Assembly: GCA_017940955.1 (NCBI GenBank)
Contig: JAGAXP010000092.1
Coordinates: 1-5,976 of the forward strand
Source of the DNA: Oribacterium sp.
GTDB lineage: Bacteria; Bacillota_A; Clostridia; Lachnospirales; Lachnospiraceae
DNA length: 5,976 nucleotides
Reading direction: 5' to 3'
The translations under genes and the position numbers were made by a program. How positions within the stretch are numbered: the first letter of the stretch is position 1; each line of letters begins with the position of its first letter. Positions 1 through 5,715 of this stretch are shown one piece after another. Below the pieces are notes generated by a model. That model was not told the origin of the DNA, did no database searches, and worked only from the letters and a program-made list of their open reading frames with translations.

Positions 1-192
1 GATTCTACAGGGACTTTTGGGGCGGACGCCTTTACCTATACGGAAGTTGATGATGATACAGTGAGACTTAAAGTTGCGTCGGAAAATTTTCTGGCAAACA
101 TGCTTTCAATTGATATGGATTATTATGTCAGTGGAGAAACTCTGACTGTGAGTGCTTTGGGACAGAGTTTTGAGCTTACGAGGAAGAAATGA
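1..192 (+). CDS. 3' end of a hypothetical protein with a lipocalin-like C-terminal tail (partial)
   Basis: Frame 1 is open from the window edge to a TGA at 190-192 and gives the last 63 residues of a protein whose start lies outside the window. The visible part has no cysteines or membrane segment and alternates short hydrophobic and polar stretches, as expected of beta strands. It ends with a strand reading SGETLTVSALGQ followed by FELTRKK. Endings of this type, a strand around G-x-x-L-T-V and a final strand finishing in L-T-R-K, are typical of small lipocalin-like or DUF5640-like domains found at the C-terminus of secreted or zinc-ribbon membrane proteins of Firmicutes; that assignment is from general resemblance only. 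The next gene starts 16 bases after the stop, with its ribosome binding site directly behind the stop, so the two are probably co-transcribed and perhaps related in function. Confidence 0.6.
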   Translation, partial: DSTGTFGADAFTYTEVDDDTVRLKVASENFLANMLSIDMDYYVSGETLTVSALGQSFELTRKK

Positions 193-193
193 T

Positions 194-200
194 GAGGAGA
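194..200 (+). promoter_or_regulatory. Ribosome binding site that sets the start of the zinc-ribbon gene
   Basis: GAGGAGA lies 8 bases before the ATG at 209 and directly after the TGA of the upstream gene. It favours the start at 209 over the in-frame start at 152, which would lie deep inside the upstream gene and add 19 residues before the zinc ribbon. Confidence 0.7.
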
Positions 201-208
201 TTCATTAT

Positions 209-1777
209 ATGAAATGTCCAAATTGCGGAGCTAAGCTAAGAGAGGGAGCGCAGTTCTGTCCGAAGTGCGGAACAAAACTGGAAGGACCTGTAAAGGGAAG
301 TGCGGTAAAGCCTCAGTACATAATTACGGGGGCTGTAATTCTGGCAATTGCAGGTATAGGGATTGGTACATATTTATTTAATAGTAAAGATGACGAAAAA
401 GAAGAGGTTGCAGTAACGGATCAGGAGCAAACTGAAGTTGCTACTGATGCAAATACAGAAGAAAATATAGCGGCTGATGATATTGATACAAAGGAAGAAT
501 TTCTTTCAAATTTTGGGTTATCAGAGTCAAATGTTGCTGATTATTCATCAGCACAGGTGCTTGATTATACACAGTATAATCACTATGACTCAGGTATTGG
601 GAATTTCAAATTTGGGTATCCGACAAGTCTTTATAATGATGTCAGCGTTGTTAATGATGAGGAAGGAGGAACCTACGGAACAATCCTTCATCAGGTCAAT
701 ATGAGTGGAACGGATGGTTCAACAGCCTCTTTTACCTTATACAAAAATGAAATAAATGCGGAAGACAAAAGCATGGAGGGAATGACAAGATACGTATTTG
801 ACACAGAGAAGGAAAATCTTTTTACCCCATCTGTTCAGATAAACGGAGTATCGAACGATGGCCTGCATGGAACGATTATTATGACAGGATATGTCGATGG
901 GCAGCCGGATACAGATTGTGCATATACTCTTTGCCGCGTAGAATCAGACTATGTCTATCAGATGAAATTTTCATATCCGAGACCAATAAGTGAGGATGAA
1001 GACAAGTATAAAACATATTTTTCTGACGTTATGTACAGGTTATGCGGGTTTAGCGGAACATCCAGAAGTACACCTGATACCTACGAAGCCTTCATTGACA
1101 GAAGATACACGAATTTTGCTCTGGCCGATTGGCAGAAAGAAGTCCTGCAGGGGGTTATAGAGTATCTTATAAACATGAAAAACACTTCAGAGTGGGGGAT
1201 GGGAACTGACTATAACCCTGTTTTTGGTGATGCAAAAGATATGTCTGGTGGCTTTTGCAATGATCATTACCTGCTGGAAATGTACTTTTATACCGGAGCT
1301 AAAGCCTTTCATGATCTTGTTCCTGAAGATTTTTATTTAAATCCGATGGTAGACTATAAGGATAACGGGAAACGTTTAACCGGGGCTCTTAATTTTGAAA
1401 GAACTTTTTTCAGAGATCTTTTTGATATGGAGCTTGGTCTTGACCAGGTTAGATTCAATGATTGGGATGCGCAAGGGAATGAACATGATCTTTATGTATA
1501 TGAAGAGGATATAGATGAAATTGTGCGGTACGCGGGGGATGCAGGAGGAAACTCAGGGGGCTTTATGTATGATGGACCGGATGATTGGAATTACAATGAC
1601 GAGCTGGATTGCTTTGATTATCACTATGGCCCGGTCTATGATATATATGCTGATGAATCCTGGAAAGAGCACAGAGATGCAAAGGAACCCGGAAATGGTA
1701 TATATGTAGCCCATATCAGACCATATAACAATAACTCACTTGGATTTAAACTTTTGGGGATAGAGAGGGTTGAATAA
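209..1777 (+). CDS. Zinc-ribbon, single-pass membrane protein with a large extracytoplasmic region of unknown function
   Basis: The product has 522 residues. The N-terminus is a zinc ribbon with two CPxCG knuckles (C3, C6, C17, C20), the zinc_ribbon_2 type common in Firmicutes membrane proteins. Residues 37-57 form one hydrophobic helix without a signal-peptidase site, so the ribbon is expected in the cytoplasm and the rest outside. Residues 59-95 are an acidic, low-complexity linker. Residues about 130-280 alternate strand-like segments around a GYPTSLYNDV stretch and look like a compact beta-rich domain. Residues 290-522 are rich in Tyr, Asp and Asn, begin with a helical stretch (DWQKEVLQGVIEYLINM, 307-323), and carry an acidic glycine-rich segment at 441-463. 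The outer part has cysteines at 237, 242, 279, 350 and 468. I recognise no catalytic motif and do not assign a function; sensing or cell-envelope roles are guesses. The start at 209 is chosen for its ribosome binding site and because the ribbon then begins at residue 3. A terminator follows the stop closely. Confidence 0.85.
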   Translation: MKCPNCGAKLREGAQFCPKCGTKLEGPVKGSAVKPQYIITGAVILAIAGIGIGTYLFNSKDDEKEEVAVTDQEQTEVATDANTEENIAADDIDTKEEFLSNFGLSESNVADYSSAQVLDYTQYNHYDSGIGNFKFGYPTSLYNDVSVVNDEEGGTYGTILHQVNMSGTDGSTASFTLYKNEINAEDKSMEGMTRYVFDTEKENLFTPSVQINGVSNDGLHGTIIMTGYVDGQPDTDCAYTLCRVESDYVYQMKFSYPRPISEDEDKYKTYFSDVMYRLCGFSGTSRSTPDTYEAFIDRRYTNFALADWQKEVLQGVIEYLINMKNTSEWGMGTDYNPVFGDAKDMSGGFCNDHYLLEMYFYTGAKAFHDLVPEDFYLNPMVDYKDNGKRLTGALNFERTFFRDLFDMELGLDQVRFNDWDAQGNEHDLYVYEEDIDEIVRYAGDAGGNSGGFMYDGPDDWNYNDELDCFDYHYGPVYDIYADESWKEHRDAKEPGNGIYVAHIRPYNNNSLGFKLLGIERVE

Positions 1778-1800
1778 ATAGTACATTTTTCAAAAAATAC

Positions 1801-1839
1801 AGGTGTCAAGAAAAAATACTTGACACCTCTTTTCTTTTT
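1801..1839 (+). terminator. Intrinsic terminator after the zinc-ribbon gene
   Basis: AGGTGTCAAG (1801-1810) pairs perfectly with CTTGACACCT (1819-1828) around an 8-base A-rich loop. A T-rich tract broken by single C residues follows at 1829-1839. It lies 23 bases after the stop codon of the upstream gene. The 3' arm also contains the -35 box of the next promoter. Confidence 0.85.
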
Positions 1840-1848
1840 ATATATTAT
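1820..1848 (+). promoter_or_regulatory. Sigma-A promoter for ylxM-ffh, overlapping the terminator
   Basis: A perfect -35 box TTGACA (1820-1825) is followed after 17 bases by TATTAT (1843-1848), one mismatch from TATAAT. Transcription is expected to begin near 1854-1856, giving a leader of about 26 bases before the ylxM ATG at 1881. The -35 box is part of the 3' stem arm of the preceding terminator. The start site is inferred from spacing, not measured. Confidence 0.75.
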
Positions 1849-1865
1849 AGACATTGTTGATTTTT

Positions 1866-1874
1866 AGGAAGAGG
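1866..1874 (+). promoter_or_regulatory. Ribosome binding site that sets the ylxM start
   Basis: AGGAAGAGG lies 6 bases before the ATG at 1881. The upstream in-frame TTG at 1854 falls on the predicted transcription start and would have no leader, so 1881 is the better start. Confidence 0.7.
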
Positions 1875-1880
1875 TATATC

Positions 1881-2231
1881 ATGGAGAAAATCGTAGAACA
1901 GGGTCTTCTATATGATTTTTATGGCGAGCTTTTGACTGATCATCAGAGACAGGTCTATGAAGCTGCTGTATATGATGATATGTCACTTACTGAAATAGCA
2001 GATGAGCACGGTATCAGCAAACAGGGAGTACATGATCTTATCAAGAGATGTACCAAGACTTTGCAGGGATATGAGGATAAGCTTCACATGATTCGAAGGT
2101 TTGAAGCTATCAAGGAGAGTGCAAAAGAGCTAAAAAGCGTTTCTGATTATAATGGAGATATGTCAGATGAGGAGCTTCGAAAGAGGCTGGGCAGTATTTC
2201 CGACAGAATTTTAGAGGAGCTTAATAACTAA
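1881..2231 (+). CDS. ylxM: YlxM-type helix-turn-helix protein, partner of the signal recognition particle
   Basis: The product has 116 residues, close to the roughly 110 of the YlxM/UPF0122 family. This family is encoded next to ffh in Firmicutes and is reported in streptococci to bind SRP components and modulate their activity. The visible signature is a sigma-factor region 4-like helix-turn-helix: LTDHQRQVYEAAVYDD (18-33) followed by SLTEIADEHGISKQGVHDLI (35-54), where the second helix follows ISKQ. The C-terminal third (about 60-116) is charged and helical. The stop TAA shares its last A with the ATG of ffh (TAATG), so the two genes are translationally coupled and probably made in linked amounts. 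The DNA-binding look of the fold is ancestral; an RNA or protein-binding role in the SRP pathway is more likely from context. Confidence 0.93.
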   Translation: MEKIVEQGLLYDFYGELLTDHQRQVYEAAVYDDMSLTEIADEHGISKQGVHDLIKRCTKTLQGYEDKLHMIRRFEAIKESAKELKSVSDYNGDMSDEELRKRLGSISDRILEELNN

Positions 2232-3601
2232 TGGCTTTTGAAAGTCTTACTGATAAATTGCAGGATGCCTTTAAGGGGCTTCGCAGCAAGGGTGCGTTAA
2301 CTGAAGATGATGTAAAAGCAGCTTTGAAAGAAGTTAAGATGGCTCTTTTAGAGGCAGATGTTAACTTTAAGGTTGTTAAACAGTTTATTTCTTCTGTTCA
2401 GGAGAGGGCTGTCGGAGAGGAAGTCTTAAACGGACTTAACCCTGCTCAGATGGTCATCAAGATTGTTAATGAAGAGATGACAAAGCTCATGGGAAGCGAA
2501 ACCACAGAGCTTTTACTGCAGGATAGCAAGTATATTACTGTTATCATGATGTGTGGTCTTCAGGGTGCAGGTAAAACAACTACCGCAGCTAAACTTGCCG
2601 GTAAACTTAAGGGCAAAAGAAAACCTCTTCTTGTTGCTTGTGACGTTTACAGACCTGCAGCTATTGATCAGCTTGAGGTTAATGCTAAAAAGCAGGAAGT
2701 TGATTTCTTTTCAATGGGCACAGATGTTAGCCCTGTTAAGATTGCTAAATCCGCAATGGACTATGCAAAAGAGCATGGTCACAACGTTGTAATTTTAGAT
2801 ACAGCAGGTCGACTTCAGATAGATGAAGCGATGATGAAGGAACTGCGTGATATTAAGGATGCTGTAACTGTGCATCACACACTCCTTGTAGTTGATGCCA
2901 TGACCGGACAGGAAGCTGTTAACGTAGCAGAACAGTTCAACGAAAAAGTAGGTATTAATGGCATCATCCTTTCCAAGATGGACGGTGATTCACGAGGTGG
3001 TGCGGCTCTATCAACCAAGGCAGTTACAGGCAAGCCTATACTTTTTGTTGGTATGGGCGAGAAGTTATCTGACCTTGAACAGTTCTATCCGGATCGTATG
3101 GCGAGCCGTATCCTTGGAATGGGAGATGTGCTAAGCCTTATTGATAAGGCTGTTGAGGCCAACGCAGAGCGTGATGCTGAAAAAGACCGTGAAATGGTCT
3201 CCAAGATGAAGAAGGGCAAGATTGACTTCGAAATGTATCTTGAGAGCATGAAGCAGATGCGTAATATGGGAGGACTTGCTTCCATAATGGGAATGCTCCC
3301 GGGAATGGGCAAGATAAGTGACGATCAGCTCCCTGATGAAAAACAGCTTGCAAGGATTGAAGCAATAGTTCTTTCCATGACACCTGAAGAGAGGAAGAAC
3401 CCAAAGCTTATGAGTCCTCAGAGAAAATTCAGGATAGCCAAGGGCTCGGGCAATGATATAGCCGATGTTAACCGCTTTATTAAACAGTTCGAACAGATGC
3501 AGAAGATGATGAAGCAGATGCCCGGACTTATGGGTGGAAAAAGAGGATTTGGCAAGCTTGGCAATATGTTTGGCGGATTTGGCGGAAATAAGTTCTTTTG
3601 A
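2231..3601 (+). CDS. ffh: Signal recognition particle GTPase Ffh (SRP54 homologue)
   Basis: Ffh binds 4.5S/6S SRP RNA and signal sequences of nascent membrane proteins and delivers ribosomes to the receptor FtsY. The 456 residues match the usual length (about 445-455). The N domain (1 to about 95) contains the conserved ALLEADVNFKVVK helix (38-50). The G domain carries the P-loop GLQGAGKTT (109-117), the DVYRPAA motif (138-144), DTAGR (190-194), SKMDGDSRGG (248-257, the G4 region, usually TKLDGDARGG) and GMGEKLSDLEQF (274-285). The M domain (about 328-435) is methionine-rich and holds the RNA-binding RIAKGSG element (401-407). The tail is Gly/Phe/Lys-rich. All GTPase motifs are present, so the gene looks functional. 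It overlaps ylxM by one base and has no strong ribosome binding site of its own directly in front, which fits coupled translation. The 110-base gap downstream contains a probable new promoter. Confidence 0.98.
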   Translation: MAFESLTDKLQDAFKGLRSKGALTEDDVKAALKEVKMALLEADVNFKVVKQFISSVQERAVGEEVLNGLNPAQMVIKIVNEEMTKLMGSETTELLLQDSKYITVIMMCGLQGAGKTTTAAKLAGKLKGKRKPLLVACDVYRPAAIDQLEVNAKKQEVDFFSMGTDVSPVKIAKSAMDYAKEHGHNVVILDTAGRLQIDEAMMKELRDIKDAVTVHHTLLVVDAMTGQEAVNVAEQFNEKVGINGIILSKMDGDSRGGAALSTKAVTGKPILFVGMGEKLSDLEQFYPDRMASRILGMGDVLSLIDKAVEANAERDAEKDREMVSKMKKGKIDFEMYLESMKQMRNMGGLASIMGMLPGMGKISDDQLPDEKQLARIEAIVLSMTPEERKNPKLMSPQRKFRIAKGSGNDIADVNRFIKQFEQMQKMMKQMPGLMGGKRGFGKLGNMFGGFGGNKFF

Positions 3602-3665
3602 GCAGAAGCCTTTCATTTGATATGACGATATGTGATTCAGCAAATAGCTGGTTTAAGCATATAAA

Positions 3666-3676
3666 TACAATATAAT
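3666..3676 (+). promoter_or_regulatory. Probable promoter -10 region upstream of rpsP
   Basis: In the 110-base gap between ffh and rpsP, a consensus TATAAT (3671-3676) overlaps a TACAAT (3666-3671). No good -35 box lies at 16-18 bases (the best is CTGGTT or TGGTTT near 3648-3654), so this is a moderate call. No convincing terminator separates ffh from rpsP; a 4-bp stem at 3638-3650 lacks a T tract. Transcripts from the ylxM promoter probably read through, with added initiation here. Confidence 0.4.
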
Positions 3677-3711
3677 TATCTATCTTATTTATTAAACGGA
3701 GGAAATTTAAA

Positions 3712-3954
3712 ATGGCAGTAAAGATCAGATTAAAGAGAATTGGTAAGAAGAAGGTTCCTTTCTACAGAATCATCGTTTCTGATTCAAAGTTCCCTGTACA
3801 GGGTAAATTCATCGAGGAAATCGGAACATACGATCCTAACACAGATCCCAGCACAGTAAAGGTTAACGAAGAACTTGCAAAGAAGTGGCTTGCTAACGGT
3901 GCTCAGCCTACAGAGTCTGTTGCTAAGCTTCTTAAGCAGGCTGGTATCAAGTAA
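3712..3954 (+). CDS. rpsP: 30S ribosomal protein S16
   Basis: S16 is a primary assembly protein of the 30S subunit that binds the 5' domain of 16S rRNA. The 80 residues match the usual 80-90. The N-terminus [20 protein letters not shown] is the family signature, followed by the conserved IVSDS segment (21-25) and [11 protein letters not shown] (34-44). The protein is strongly basic at its N-terminus. GGAGG (3698-3702) sits 9 bases before the ATG. It follows ffh and precedes the KH-domain gene, as in Bacillus and Clostridia. A small hairpin covers the stop codon. Confidence 0.98.
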   Translation: MAVKIRLKRIGKKKVPFYRIIVSDSKFPVQGKFIEEIGTYDPNTDPSTVKVNEELAKKWLANGAQPTESVAKLLKQAGIK

Positions 3955-3970
3955 TTAAACTTGGTTTTTT
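3946..3970 (+). terminator. Possible weak terminator or attenuator at the end of rpsP
   Basis: ATCAAGT (3946-3952) can pair with ACTTGGT (3959-3965) in a 7-bp stem with one T-G wobble and a 6-base loop, followed by a run of five T (3966-3970). The stem includes the last codons and the first base of the rpsP stop. It is short and AT-rich, so at most it would terminate part of the transcripts, which would lower expression of khpA, trmD and rimM relative to S16. Translating ribosomes would cover it. Confidence 0.35.
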
Positions 3971-4002
3971 ACATTTAAATTACTTGTGCCGGAGGTTAAT
4001 CA

Positions 4003-4230
4003 ATGAAAGAGTTAGTTGAAGTAATCGCAAAATCGCTCGTTGATAATCCTGAAGAGGTCGTTGTGACACAGAAGGCAGATGGGCGCAATATTATGATCGA
4101 GCTTCATGTTGCACCTTCAGACATGGGCAAGGTAATTGGCAAACAGGGACGTATTGCTAAGGCAATCAGAGCCGTTGTAAAGGCTGCTTCTACAAGAGAA
4201 AACCTCAAGGTGGATGTAGAGATAGTTTAA
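4003..4230 (+). CDS. khpA: KH-domain RNA-binding protein KhpA
   Basis: The 75-residue product is one KH domain, the whole length of the KhpA (YlqC/UPF0109) family. In Firmicutes KhpA forms a complex with KhpB (Jag/EloR) that binds many RNAs and affects cell elongation and division. The RNA-binding loop GxxG is seen as VIGKQGR (44-50), flanked by the usual helices (MKELVEVIAKSLVDNPEEV and IAKAIRAVVKAAS) and the final strand LKVDVEIV. GGAGG (3991-3995) lies 7 bases before the ATG. The gene sits directly after rpsP, the standard position for this family. A large hairpin lies in the gap to trmD. Confidence 0.95.
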   Translation: MKELVEVIAKSLVDNPEEVVVTQKADGRNIMIELHVAPSDMGKVIGKQGRIAKAIRAVVKAASTRENLKVDVEIV

Positions 4231-4236
4231 GCCAAA

Positions 4237-4276
4237 AAGTTTGAGTCGAATTGGATTTCCGATTCGGCTCAAATTT
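4237..4276 (+). terminator. Large hairpin in the khpA-trmD gap (terminator-like, weak T tract on this strand)
   Basis: Bases 4237-4254 pair with 4259-4276 in an 18-bp stem with three wobble pairs and an ATTT loop. The core is GAGTCGAATTGG against CCGATTCGGCTC. On the + strand only three T follow, and these pair with the A run before the stem, so the tail is AAAATAAGC rather than a U tract. On the - strand the stem is followed by CTTTTTGGC, a better T tract, although no - strand gene ends here. It could be a partial or bidirectional terminator, or an mRNA stability or processing element separating khpA from trmD. Confidence 0.55.
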
Positions 4277-4314
4277 AAAATAAGCATTTTGCTTTAATTT
4301 ATGTAGGATATAAG

Positions 4315-5127
4315 ATGAATTTTCACATCATGACATTGTTTCCCGAGATGGTTTCGGGCTCTCTTTCAAACAGTATAACAGGAAGAGCTGAAAATAAAGG
4401 AATTATTAGTTTTAACGCAGTTAATATAAGAGATTATTCAGGTGATCTCAAACATCACAAGGTTGACGATTATACATATGGCGGCGGTGCAGGTATGCTT
4501 ATGCAGGCACAGCCTATTTATGATTGCTTTATAGATATCAGAGACAAGATTATCCAAAACGGAGGGAAAACTCCAAGAGTTATTTATGTTACCCCACAGG
4601 GAAGCGTATTTAATCAGGAAAAGGCCAGAGAGCTTTCCAAAGAGGATGATCTTGTTTTTTTGTGCGGACATTATGAGGGAGTTGATGAAAGAGTCCTTGA
4701 AGAAATAGTTACTGATTATATTTCCATAGGAGATTATGTTTTAACAGGAGGAGAACTTCCTGCTATGGTTATGATCGATGCCATTGCAAGGCTTGTGCCC
4801 GGAGTTTTAAATAATGATGAGTCGGCTCTTACTGAAAGTTTTCACAATAACCTTTTGGAATATCCTCAGTATTCAAGGCCTGAGGAGTGGATGGGCAAAA
4901 AAGTGCCACCTATTCTTTTATCAGGCGATCACAAAAAAGTTGATGAATGGAGACTTGAGCAGTCTATCATAAGGACTAAGGAAAGGCGACCGGATCTTTA
5001 TGAAAAATATATTGCAGAGAATCCTCCCAAGCCGGATAAGAAGAAAAGAAGGCGTAAGCTTTTAAACAATTCATTAAATGATGGTGATAGTTTAACTGAA
5101 AATAAGGATTGTAAAAATGGAGAATAA
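4315..5127 (+). CDS. trmD: tRNA (guanine-N1-)-methyltransferase TrmD
   Basis: TrmD methylates G37 next to the anticodon using S-adenosylmethionine, which prevents +1 frameshifting. It is a dimeric SPOUT (trefoil-knot) enzyme. The 270 residues exceed the usual 240-255. Seen in order are LFPEM (8-12), VDDYTYGGGAGM (50-61), CGHYEGVDER (117-126), SIGDYVLTGGELPAM (137-151), LVPGVL (160-165), LLEYPQYSRP (180-189) and VPPILLSGDHKKVDEWR (197-213). By alignment from memory to the E. coli protein with a constant offset of 5, Glu116 corresponds to E121 and Arg154 to R159, but the catalytic Asp169 position is a glutamate (E174 in LTESFH). The last 30 residues are an added tail with a basic run KKKRRRK (242-248) and a polar, acidic end. 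AGGA (4305-4308) lies 6 bases before the ATG. The 3' end overlaps the possible upstream start of rimM. Confidence 0.97.
   Translation: MNFHIMTLFPEMVSGSLSNSITGRAENKGIISFNAVNIRDYSGDLKHHKVDDYTYGGGAGMLMQAQPIYDCFIDIRDKIIQNGGKTPRVIYVTPQGSVFNQEKARELSKEDDLVFLCGHYEGVDERVLEEIVTDYISIGDYVLTGGELPAMVMIDAIARLVPGVLNNDESALTESFHNNLLEYPQYSRPEEWMGKKVPPILLSGDHKKVDEWRLEQSIIRTKERRPDLYEKYIAENPPKPDKKKRRRKLLNNSLNDGDSLTENKDCKNGE
5119..5122 (+). promoter_or_regulatory. Ribosome binding site deciding between two rimM starts
   Basis: GGAG lies 6 bases before the ATG at 5129. A weaker AAGGA (5104-5108) stands 8 bases before an in-frame ATG at 5117, which would add MENN and overlap trmD by 11 bases. The start at 5129 gives an N-terminus (MTKTFQVG) that lines up with known RimM proteins, so it is preferred, without certainty. 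Confidence 0.5.
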
Positions 5128-5128
5128 T

Positions 5129-5641
5129 ATGACTAAAACATTTCAGGTTGGAGTGATTGCATCGACACACGGACTTTCGGGTGAAGTTAATGTTTTTCCG
5201 ACAACCGAGGATCCAAATAGATTTAAAAAGCTAAAAAAGGTTACGCTTCATACACAGAGAGGTGAAGAGATAGAACTTGATGTTCAGAGCGCAAGATTTT
5301 TCAAAAAATTTGTAATAGTTAAATTCAAACAGTTTAATGATATAAACGAAGTAGAAAGATTCAGGGGATGTGAACTTACCATTGAAAGAAAAGATGCGCT
5401 TAAGCTTAATCCCGGCGAGTATTACTGTGCCGATCTTATAGGTCTTGATATAGTTGATGAAGATGGCAATACACTTGGAACTGTTTCTGATATTATTCAG
5501 ACGGGAGCTAATGATGTATATGAGATGAAAAGGGCAGACGGTGGAGAAAACGTCTATATTCCCGCTATTAAGGACTGTATAAAAGAAATTGACATTGAAA
5601 ACAATAAAATTGTAATCCACGTGATGGATGGACTTATGTAA
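5129..5641 (+). CDS. rimM: Ribosome maturation factor RimM
   Basis: RimM binds the 30S subunit near S19 and promotes processing of 16S rRNA and assembly of the head domain. The product has 170 residues (174 if translation starts at 5117), normal for the family. The N-terminal RimM domain shows VGVIASTHGLSGEV (7-20), matching the conserved GxxxxxHGxxGEV start, and PTTEDPNRF (24-32). The C-terminal PRC-barrel (about 97-170) shows GEYYCADLIGLDIVDEDGNTLG, where the YY pair is kept but the usual Trp after it is Cys, then IPAIKDCIKEIDIENNKI (144-161) and the typical ending DGLM. The gene begins one base after the trmD stop, so the two are probably translated from the same message. In most bacteria rimM precedes trmD; here it follows. 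Confidence 0.96.
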   Translation: MTKTFQVGVIASTHGLSGEVNVFPTTEDPNRFKKLKKVTLHTQRGEEIELDVQSARFFKKFVIVKFKQFNDINEVERFRGCELTIERKDALKLNPGEYYCADLIGLDIVDEDGNTLGTVSDIIQTGANDVYEMKRADGGENVYIPAIKDCIKEIDIENNKIVIHVMDGLM

Positions 5642-5647
5642 ATCTTG

Positions 5648-5676
5648 ATGACTTTTATTATCAAATAAACTATAAT
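5648..5676 (+). promoter_or_regulatory. Probable promoter for the nucleoside phosphorylase gene
   Basis: A consensus -10 box TATAAT (5671-5676) stands 17 bases after ATGACT (5648-5653), which matches TTGACA at four of six positions. The expected start near 5682-5684 leaves a leader of about 33 bases before the ATG at 5716. The gap has no clear terminator after rimM; a 7-bp AT-rich hairpin (5645-5664) lacks a T tract. Confidence 0.5.
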
Positions 5677-5715
5677 TATAGGTGTTAGTTTTTACAAGGA
5701 ATGTGAGGAAAAGTA

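Noticed and set aside
152..208. Upstream start for the zinc-ribbon protein
   Set aside because: It would begin within the preceding gene and add 19 residues before the zinc ribbon; the start at 209 has a good ribosome binding site.
1854..1880. TTG start adding nine residues to YlxM
   Set aside because: It coincides with the predicted transcription start and would leave no leader; AGGAAGAGG serves the ATG at 1881.
3131..3643. 170-codon open frame on the - strand opposite ffh
   Set aside because: It lies opposite the conserved M-domain part of ffh, has no family resemblance, and two - strand frames are open there, as expected from codon bias of the real gene.
3602..3711. Small SRP RNA gene in the gap after ffh
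   Set aside because: The gap is barely long enough, lacks the stem with a GGAA tetraloop and asymmetric loop expected of SRP RNA, and contains the rpsP promoter region and ribosome binding site instead.
5645..5664. Hairpin after rimM as a terminator
   Set aside because: The 7-bp stem is AT-rich with a wobble pair, and no T tract follows; it overlaps the likely -35 region of the next promoter.
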